A stretch of 64,000 nt of DNA from Lepturacanthus savala. Taxonomy: Eukaryota; Chordata; Actinopteri; Scombriformes; Trichiuridae. The notes below the pieces were generated by a model that was not told where the DNA came from, did not search any database, and saw only the letters and a list, made by a program, of their open reading frames with translations. Location of the stretch: positions 31,585,809 to 31,649,808 of the forward strand of contig CM060470.1 in assembly GCA_030544235.1 (NCBI GenBank), read 5' to 3'. The translations under genes and the position numbers were made by a program. Shown one piece after another: positions 53,964-64,000 of this stretch (positions are counted from its first letter, which is position 1; each line of letters begins with the position of its first letter).

Positions 53964-56900
53964 TAAAAAAGACAGCAGTGAGATGATAGGCTAACAAGGA
54001 GGGTGTGTTGTTGCACTATTGGATAGAGGAGACCAACTGATGTGATCAGCTGATATATCAATTTGACACCCTGGGAAATTATGAGAGCGCATGTGTGAGA
54101 GATGTGAATACAGGATGAGAAATAAACTTACAGCATAAGCATGCAAGATAGTTTTCCTGACTAAACTTTATATATGCATATGTTTTGAAGGAGAGAAGAG
54201 TTCTTAATGCAAAAGAAATGTTGAAAAATACAATTTCTCTTAATAACTGGTGTAATTTTTGTGTGATTTAACAAGAGTCTATTGTGGTAACATAGATTAA
54301 CCAGTCATATGGGTCCTATTCTTTATTTGGCCCATTACACGGACACATCTTACCTTCTGTTTAGATATTGGTAGCATTTTCTGTCCTTATTAGATAACTG
54401 TAATTGAGATGACAGGAAACAAGCATAGGTAGAGATAGGGAATGACATTAAACCAAGGTCAGCAGCTGGAATTGAACCATAGAGGATGTGATTATGTGGT
54501 ATGCATCTTAACTAGTAGACTCAAACACAAACTGCTACCAGAGTAGCTGTGGTAAAGGGCTCATAAGGAGTAATTTATAGTGAAGTCCTGTGAGTAGTGT
54601 GGCCTGGGATAATGCAAGTATCAGGGGAAATGTATAGTCTGTAAACAGGCAATATAAGAACCCAATTCCTTTAATGGTCCTATTGTATCATTAAGTGAAA
54701 AGATGGTGTTAGTGTACAGTAATCTCCTGCAAGTATGTGGTAATTTGAATGAATGCAGAAAAAGGGCGAGAGAGGTCACATTGTTAAATTATACATGTAG
54801 TGCAATTAGATAATCAAGTGTTTAAATTAGATGTTGATGACTCTTTGCCACAAATGAGAAGATGGCATTCCCTTAGGTCAAAATTTTGAGCTCAAACTCT
54901 CAGTTGACATGATAATAATGAAATGTATTTATCACATTATTTATATTCCAATTATGCCAATAGTAGGTTGTAACCCTTTGACATATGGCTTTAATTACAT
55001 CCTTGTTACATAATTGCACTAATGAGTCCTGCAATTCCAGATATACTCTCTGATATCGCTGTTTAAGTTGTATATCTTATAACTGAGTCGTTAAAGACAC
55101 ACAACATGTAATTGCAATGTCCCTGCTTTGAATGTCAAATCATTTCATTTCAATGGCATTTCTACGATCAGTAGATTAGTACAAAATCATTTATTGTGAT
55201 CACACATTAAACGTAGAAGGGGGATAAGTAGCTTACCACATTTTTCACAGCTCTGGTAAATTACCATTATCATTATAAACACAGTTTCTTAAGTGTAAAG
55301 CAAAATGATTAAAACATATTATTTAGCTGTATTTCTTCTCTTTCACTACAGTACAAGTCAAATGTTTGCCTGGTACTGTATGATTTACTCATTCATCGGC
55401 ACAGTGTGTGATAGGAACACACTGAATGAAGGTGGAAAGCTACTTGCTGGTGTTTTTTTATTTGAAAATAATCCATCATGTGTTGTAATAGTTTCATTAG
55501 TCAAGGTACATAAACTTGAAATAAGATAAATAATTTGTTGAATGCTGGGTACATGCACACACACACAGCACCTCCATAATTCCATTCCTTTGAGGTGCAA
55601 CATGCTACAAGTAGAGACATAATATCTAATAAATTGGACATTAGTAGGGGTTGTAATAGAAAATCTATATGAGACAGTGGAACACACAGTAGCATGCACA
55701 TAGTCACACACACATGCACAGTCTCCCTATATATATCTATATATATTCACAAACACAATGAGAACAAAATGAGAACATTTGCTTTTATGTATTATGAGCC
55801 CACCCTGTCCTGGCAATGTACAATTAAAATGGAAGTGGTAGCTAATATGTATCATCACTGGCTGCACATATCACACATATGTACACAGACGTAATTGCAG
55901 CACTATCACATGAATATAATATGAAGTCTACACTGAAATTATAATGATCGAGTTTTATATCATCCTACCCTCTTTCTTCATCTTTCTCACTTTGTCTCCC
56001 TCCCCCATCTTCTGTTCTCTCCTCCCCCTTTCCCTTGCTCAGAGGCCTGCTGCTCTTAAATATTTAACATTTTAAAATGATCTGCGTCCATCTTCCTCTT
56101 TTACAGGGAAATAGGCACTTTGATTGAACCTAGACTCTCCACACTGAGAATTAAGCTACACTTGCATGTTATCTTCATACCGTGTCTATAAGATTAATTC
56201 TTTCAAAATGCTGGTGGCAGGTGGAAATCAGTACTTTGATGAGGGTAAAATACTCTGTCTGCTTACAGTTGTATCAATCAGAGGCTGGCTGCGTGGGTTG
56301 GAGTGGTGGAATAGATTTGGCAACCACAGGGGTTGGAGGATGTGAGAAGGCAAAAAACTGCCAGAAAACACAGCAAACACAGAAAACATTCTCCTCAGGC
56401 ACTGGACCCATCTAGGGAGAAAGAATTTGATTGTTTGCGTCCTGAATCAAGAATATGGGTGCAAAATATCTTCACACATGGGCCATCATCAGCCATAGCA
56501 AGAAAAAATGATTTGATCTGATAAATGCCATTCATTCCAGTGAGATAGTTTTGCTTTGTAAAAATTCTGCTCAATCCACCAAAATCTGAATGAATTCACC
56601 CATAGACGCTGGAACACCGACATTAATAGATAAATCATCATGAAAGCTACAATGAATCCTAAAAGTGAGACATGGCTTGCTCCAGGTGGGACTGGTGATT
56701 TAGAGCGGCAAGGTGTATGGGGTGTCCCTGTTAAAGGATTTATTGTGATTCTATAATAAAATACAAGCAGCAATCAGAACAGCAAAAGCTATACGTAATG
56801 CACAATACTATAACATTGGATAAGGACTGTATTGAACGATACGCACGCCTTATGTAAACAAAATACCCCGCACGAGGCTCATAGCTTTGAGTAGCTAATT

Positions 56901-58036
56901 AGAAACAATAGCATTATGAACGCAACATAAATCGCGTAGATATTGCAAACATATTACAATAATAATATTAATCAGCACAACACTGCATCCGACGTAAGAC
57001 ATGAACTCAGGGTGCAGGATATACGGAAAAACAGGCAAAAAATACATCAGCCACTAATTTTAGCGAAACTATAAAACTGTACAACAGACGCCTCACACAC
57101 GGACGAGGTGCGTTCTTGACCGAATGATTATGACGCATACATGAACATGGGAAAAAATGAAACTGACTGAAAATACAACACAACTAAATAACATTTCCTT
57201 CAATGGACAAATTAAGATTGCTTAAACAACATGGGCTTTCTAACATATCCTGTGTTGTGATGCCAATAGGTTGGAGGGCAAATCCAGTACTAAGATGGAC
57301 AAACACATTGTTTTTTTGTTTTGTTTTTTTGCTGACAAAATGTGTACAATATGACTGGTACCATATGATTTGAAATATTTTGAAGTCTTCTTAAATACAA
57401 TATACATTCAGCGATCCGGCAAATGGAAAGGGGCTGTAGAGAAGCATTATGATCTTCATCATTTACTCAATAATGAATCCCTGGTTTAATTTAGAGGGCT
57501 ATAATTGATTGACACAATGCCTAATCATACACACAATTAGCCAAATTAAAAATTTCTATGATTTTACTGGTGAATTAAGAGAATAATCCATTTCATAATG
57601 AAGCCCATCTGAAAGGTTTAATTGCAGGGGGCAGGGAGTCTGTGGGTCGTGCCACTGAGGTTTCCTTCCTGCAGCTACCACAATGCTGAAAACATCTGTC
57701 CCCATTCAGTGGGACTTGATTTACATACATTTAAATAGCAATATTTACTCATTCCATTGTCTGTGATACTATGAATGCAATGTTCAATAGTGGTATATGT
57801 TCATGTGTATGTGGGAATGTATATTTGCACCACTGCAGTACATTCAGTGCATGCATTTGATTTTTTTTTTTTTAAAGTGAGTGACATCTACTCATTATTT
57901 TGGATAAGGGGAACATAATGCATAAAATTCCAACAGAGAACAAAGGATCTGTATATGGTAATAGGTGTGTGTGAAATGTTGGAATTTTCCACTAGTATGG
58001 TATAGAAAAAAAGGCATTATCCAAATGCATGATGCA

Positions 58037-58038
<2 letters not shown>

Positions 58039-58118
<80 letters not shown>
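58039..58118. repeat. (AT)n microsatellite abutting a SINE
   Basis: About 40 AT units ending exactly where the SINE's 3' end begins. Confidence 0.95.
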
Positions 58119-58121
<3 letters not shown>

Positions 58122-58422
58122 TCTTCGGTACCCGCTTATTCCTTATTCCTCCTGCTGGAGCCATTCCCATTACAGGAGAGAGGCAGGGATACACCCCAGA
58201 TGGTCACCACAAGTCTATCATGGGCCACACACATCATTCATTCACACACTCACGCAATTTTTTGTGTCTCCAATTAACCTCAGCATGTTTTTGGACTGTG
58301 GGAGGAAGCTGGACAACCCAGAGAGAACCCACGCAGACACAGCATGGGGAAAACATGCAAACTCCACACAGAAAGGTCCCATCCCGAGGTGTTGAACCTG
58401 CGATCTTCTTGCTGTGAGGCAA
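58119..58422 (-). mobile_element. SINE (family A), head truncated
   Basis: Body and B-box region (plus-strand view GGTGTTGAACCTGCGATC) are present, but the A-box end is lost after the GCTGTGAGGCAACAG block. The usual CTGA tail is absent. An AT repeat takes its place at 58039-58118, which suggests the repeat grew from the SINE tail or swallowed it. Confidence 0.85.
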
Positions 58423-61400
58423 CAGGAAGCAAACAATTGTGGTTGTGGCTTGAGATAGACCTGGACCTTGACAGTGATAGTGTGTGGGAGGATCTTTAAT
58501 ATGCAAGAAATTGGTCAGCACCTTCCACAGTTTCACTTGTCTTCATCAGTAGCAATGTCTTTCCTTTACACACTGTCAACCTCACAGACAACAATACAGA
58601 CTAGAAACAGTATTGGCCTGTCAGCACCAATGCAGATCATTTGGAAAAGTTCAGTCACAAAAGGCTCAAAGCTATTTTAATAAGGGTACAGATGGGCCAT
58701 ACATCTCTTCCACACCTCCATTTAAAAAAAGAGGACCTCTTACTTTCTCCACAATGTGTGCTGCAGAAAATAAAATGAATCTGAAAACAGATATTGTGCC
58801 AAGGGTCAGAAATAGAGACTAGGAGACAGACTGATAAAAAATAAACAAAAGTTGGCCAGAAAAAAAAGAGACAAAATCTTGAGCACTTAATTAGTCAGTA
58901 GATTGCTAACTCTTTATTTTGGAAGATTTACACTTCAGCATCCCCAATCATATTTGCTACCAAAGATAGTCTACATTTTCAAAAACTCTCAGAACCCATT
59001 GACTATCATCTGACAATGCATAAGCATCTGGGGGTGAGCTCCAATATTTCTGTACATCCGGTTGAGCCAGTGGATATCTGGTCTAAGACGTCCCTTTTCT
59101 GTTCTCTCACATGATATTTGCTGTTGACTACCAAATTAAGATGCAAGGATTTGTTGTCGGAGAATTTGTTTGAGTTGGACTTAAGCCTTGCATTGTTTCA
59201 CAAACAGACAGTTTACAGACAGTTACAGTTTAGCTAATAAAAAGCTAAATAATTGACACAGTCCCAAAGATTCCAAGATGTCATTTGGCCAATCTGTTCT
59301 CCACATAAACTCATCACTTATATGCAACCATAGAAATCACAGCCTGCTCAAACATCAATAAACTCAAACTGTGAACCTTGAACTGTTTCTGGTCCAAAAT
59401 AATTGTTCCTCGTGTGCAAATTCAAATTGTCATTTTGGTTTCCATCATTAAATTTAGGTCCTCTAATAAGTGTGCTGACAGTCAATTGGGGAAGTGGGCT
59501 GTTGGTAAGATTTGAGGATTTGTGAGATTTGATAGCTGTGATTGACAGTTGGCTCACCGGAATATTGATCAATGTTCATTATAAAAAAATGTGCATTATT
59601 TGTGGTCAAATAACCCACTTGAGGTCACTCCAGTTTTTTGAACCTTCACCTTTTTTAGAAGACTTTTTTTCCTTTTGCCGGTTGTTTATTGGGCAGTCCT
59701 TTTGATATGCACACTAGATATTACACATTTTTCTTCTTCAAAACATAGGGTAAGAATGATCTATGCTCCTAATCATGGGTGCCTCACCAACTTGCTGCAG
59801 GTGGCATGGTTACAAATTCTTATTTAGGACCAGGCGTGTGTGAGAGAGCAAATGATAAGGGTGCCTGGGCCAGCGAATCAAATATTGGCAAACCATGTTC
59901 TTGCCAGTATGTTGCCTTGTGTAACTACATGTGAGCTGATAGAGGACTCAGAGTTGGAGACTGTAAATATGGAACTTTCCAGAGCGCAGTGAAAGGTCAA
60001 AGGCATCCCTTATCTCTCTGGAGGGGATCACAGCCTCTTTATAGCTTTCCTCTTATTGCCCATGACGATGGAAATGACTCGTGACACACAAATATGAAAG
60101 GTCAGGAACATGTATGCATACACAAAGAGAAGGTAGCCAAGAAAGGCAAAGTCTTTAGAGGTCTGTTCCATCCTTCACGCACACTGTCACCACTGGCCTC
60201 CTGCATGGGATTGTATGTTTAATCTGGAGTCTCCTGAGACATTGAAGGACAGCCACACTCCGTAATACTGTTGAGCCAGCATGTGTCCCCATGCTGTAAG
60301 CACATTTTCTGACATGCTCAGACCACTGTTGAAAAACAACTAACTCCCATGAGGGTCCTCACAACTGTGTGACAGTGTTTATGTCTACAAACACGTACTG
60401 TATGTGTGTGTGCATGGGTTTTAGTTGATGCAGGCTTTACTCTGGCTTTCACAAAGGCTAATGGAAGGACCCATTAACACCAAAACAACCGTAATAGTAC
60501 TGTAAATACTTGGCTTGCTGGTGTGATGATAGCATTGTTCAATAATTAAGTAGTTGTGAAGGAAATCAACAACTCCACCCTCTGAAAGAGCAAACAACAT
60601 TGACTGGTGACAATGTTACCAGGGGAACATCTCATATACTTATGTATAGTTTCATTAAGAAATTTGCGACATGAATAAGTAAAAAGTAAAACAATGATGT
60701 GTTGATTTTACCCACATTTATTGGCCTCATCATCCTCACTGTTGACGAGGATGCTCAATGTCAGTGGACTTGGCTGGTTAGCCCCAGCATTCATGGCCAT
60801 TTCAATTGCTGTAATTTTGCTTCTTTTATAAGGAGCACAATTGTTAATGGTGCTTGAGGTTGATGATGACTTCACTCAACATGTGAATAGCCACCAAGCC
60901 AGCGAGAGATTCCCCCATCCAGCTTGAAATATTAACTGAGGTAATTTCACATGAAACACAGTAAAAGGTTATTTACTAAGGATGATTTTATTTACTATGG
61001 CTGATATAAATCTGTCTGTTGTGTAAATTAGAAGATTAGAAGATCTAGATTCTATGTAAATTATGGTGTAGTCAATGGTGTAGTCAATAATGAGCCAAGA
61101 CACCCCCCCCCCCACCCCTCATCAACCTTTTACACATAAAAGCAATGTGAAGACAAATGGCTGTGTCATGCATAATTAATTGTGCATTTCTTCTGAAGAT
61201 ATAATTTAATAATCATTAGTTGGTCATTACATTTATGCTGTGACAAAACCATAATACTGAGGAACGTGTAGCCATCAGTTTGGTTCATCAATGACAGAAA
61301 TACTGGTCAGTCACGGATGACGTGGATTTGTCTCATTCTATACCGTTCAGATCATCAAAAACTAATTGTGTCCTTTAATTACATCACATTACATTAGTTT

Positions 61401-64000
61401 CTGTTCAAAGGTAAATGGAATTTTAACTATGAGCCTTCACACCCTCAGCCGCTACTGTTCACACAACACCCACAATCATCTTCTCACACATGAAAAAAAC
61501 AGTACCTAATCAATATTCCTCACTGGTGTGAAGACTGGGCTGCACAGAATGTACTTTTTTCCCTTCCAAGTTTGCAAACATAAAGCCCTTCTGTACTTCC
61601 TCCATATATTTATCAGCTGTTTGATTTCTGCTAATTACAACCAGCAAATCTGTCAGAGCCAGGTTGTAACGTAGGCTGTGAGATGACATCTTGCACAGTG
61701 TATTTTGTGACCTTTTCACCCTCTCTCTTCCAACAGGCCTTCTTTAGATGGTTTCTATGGTTCTCTTTTTTTTATCAGACTTCCATAGACCCATCTTTGT
61801 ATCAGATAAGGATGGCCTCCTGAATGCCAACCATCTGATTGGTCAGACAGATCTTCCCGTGCTAGTCATTTTACCACCAAAGTTATCCTAAATGTTCCAC
61901 TTTTTCCTGCTGCAGCTCAAAATTCGATATGTCTTACTATACTATATTTCGGTATCTTATTCCATATTGAACAATTATTCAGTCAAGTGCAGTTCTTGCT
62001 GTGTGTTTCTTCTATCATATTACAGATTTAGTGGGATCTACTTCCCTATACACTTCTCATTAACAGATAAAAATTGTGGCAAAAAGAGATTCCATGTTGG
62101 AAGTCATATATCTATTAATAACAGTGCCAGGGTACAGGATCATTTGGTACATGGAACAAAAACCTACGATTCATCTCGAAATCAAACGGAAAGTAGCAAG
62201 AGATGTATGAAGAATTATTCAAAAGGAAAAGAGTAATAGAATTGAGATGAATGAAGAGAAAAGCCAGATTGAGAGTTATACTGGAATGCCTCCTACATAC
62301 TCACTCCCACTCTTTCTCTCGTGCCCACACTCTCTCTGTTACCGTGATGTCCACTCATCCTTTTTTACTCCTCCGCTCTAATGCGGAGGCGTTCTGCTCT
62401 TCTCTCATTCATACACTGCCACGCTGTTCCCAAATTTCTGAGTTGAAGTTGGAGAGGAGGGCAGCAGAGGAAGAGGAAGTACCATGTTGGGCTTCATCCA
62501 AGCACATCAGATTTCCAATCATGCTGAGATCGTGATCAGATCTCACTTGGAGAGCCAAGCTTATGGAAATTGTGATAGAGTCATATTCTATAATTTTCTA
62601 TTGTCCTTCTATTGTTCTTCTTTTATCAAAAATAAGAAACATTATACTTTTTATCCTTTTTGCAAACATCTGGCCGATGAAACCATCCTGATTACATGAA
62701 CTCACATTCTTTTGTTCTTTACGCATCAGTCTGAACTTTTAGCTTCCCACATTGATTTCTAGAAATTTAAATGTAACTGGTCAAACAGGAAATGGCTCAA
62801 GGAGGTTGTCATGTCAAAGGAAATAGTCTAGACTATTGCAATCGTGGGATTGTTTTACCAGGTGAGCAAATGTATATGAATATATATAAAATATGACACC
62901 TGACCAACCAACAAGTGGGGAGCCATGACATCCCAGAGTTGCTAATAGATGATACTAGCCTTTTCAAAGAGTGACATCACAAAGCTTCTTGTCTGATCTG
63001 GCATTGTCCCAACAGAGATATAAAAAACAGGACTCAGGCTGGTGGTACAGGTAGCAGCAGTGAGTCTCCACATGCAGAGACTTTAATTACTTTTTTGACA
63101 ATTAAAGCTTTGTTTTCAGGGCGAACAGAAACACAGACAATAGATAATGATTTGCTTTGGTGAAGATTGTCATGTAAAATAACAATAATAAACTGAGAAT
63201 TACAATCCCCAAATGCAATGGTTCTCATAGAATGGTACTATCTCAGAAGCAATCACTCTATTTGATCTATTTCCCTACACTCATTTTACTCTTGCAATGA
63301 AAATGCACTTTTGTGCAAAATCCTCCTCTGTTATGGCACATGTTTTTGTTTGTTGCTTGTATGTTACAAGTTAATCTGGAGATCAAGAGGGGAGGTTGTG
63401 ACCTCTTTGCTTGATCCACTCAGGAAAAAGGTCAAGGTCTTGCTAACCTCCTGACACATTCCTGCACTGTTCCATAGTCACATTCTGAAAAACATGACAT
63501 AATAAGTTATAACCAGTTTAACATGAATCAATGTATGTTTTTCAAATTTTATTTCAGGTTGAAGCCAGGCTTTACTTGACACTGTTTATTGCAACCTGTC
63601 ATGAACCAATAAAACCTTGTGCTGTGAGGGTAATGGTAACCTTTAAGTCAGGTCTCAATTTAGCAGTGTTGGCAAACACGAAGAGGATTAAAACAGAGGT
63701 TGAAGTTGTGAACTCCTAAGCTCCTTAACATGGCTGAGTGCTGACCCTAACACATAGCAGTGTACTTTGTGTTTTCTACAGATACTGACTTCATGTAATA
63801 AACATCAGCATGATAGTATTATTTAAATAGCAATAGTTCTACTAATCATTTTAGTAAATACTTTGTTATATAGGCTGTTTTAATGGCACTTAAGTTTTTA
63901 TTATGAGAATAAAATGTGACTTACTTTTTCACTGTTACTACATTTGTGTAGTTGAATAAGCATCAGTAATAATCTTTAAAAGTAGTATGCCCCCACAGTT

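Larger units (their letters stand above)
53966..64000. other. intergenic DNA
   Basis: No gene or RNA gene is convincing. Apart from the AT repeat and SINE at 58.0-58.4 kb, it holds a pyrimidine-rich run at 55970-56041 and a patch that keeps CpG dinucleotides at about 56790-57140. Short open frames here lack domains or coding bias. In the human order, COL4A1 and COL4A2 would lie further on this side, but no collagen Gly-X-Y exon is visible. Confidence 0.55.

Noticed and set aside
55970..56060. Strong polypyrimidine tract ending in CAG
   Set aside because: The following frames close within about ten codons, so it does not lead into an exon.

Overview
This is vertebrate nuclear DNA, almost certainly from a teleost and probably a percomorph. 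Only one large open frame is a cellular gene, and genes lie tens of kilobases apart. Between them is AT-rich, CpG-poor DNA with many CA, GA and AT microsatellites. The transposon families are typical of teleosts: tRNA-head SINEs, an L2-type LINE, chromodomain Gypsy elements, a hAT element and a Tc1/mariner element. There is no bacterial-style operon, CRISPR array or phage module.

Genes. The main gene is irs2 (insulin receptor substrate 2) on the minus strand. Exon 1, at 43002-46356, carries all but about the last codon. It ends in a clean GT splice donor, and a tiny coding exon 2 must lie to the left. Its promoter and 5' leader lie at about 46357-46690. At the far left, 603-764 on the plus strand looks like the last coding exon of another gene. 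In human, MYO16 points towards IRS2 from the equivalent side, so this is probably the 3' end of myo16; that identity rests on synteny, not on a recognised motif.

Layout. 1-1 kb: probable terminal exon. 1-6 kb: unremarkable intergenic DNA. 6-12.4 kb: a transposon cluster made of a solo LTR with a perfect 5-bp target duplication, a SINE with a perfect 12-bp duplication, a decayed Gypsy element whose left LTR is split by a hAT element with a perfect 8-bp duplication, and two more SINEs. 12.4-31 kb: intergenic, with two SINE copies and microsatellites. 31-33.7 kb: a 5'-truncated but well preserved L2-type LINE. 33.7-43 kb: intergenic and/or irs2 intron and 3' UTR. 43-46.7 kb: irs2 exon 1 and promoter. 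46.7-64 kb: upstream flank of irs2, with a 170-bp AT repeat, a dead Tc1 element, a CpG-retaining patch near 57 kb and one more SINE.

How it fits together. The two genes would be transcribed towards each other. irs2 would carry insulin and IGF receptor signals to PI3K and Grb2 in the cytoplasm, and the wide gap between the genes is where its regulatory DNA would be expected. I found no undescribed biological system. The points most worth a second look are the nested-transposon history, the tiny last exon of irs2 with a Tyr-x-x-Met motif near its C-terminus, the nearly intact LINE, and the CpG-rich patch.
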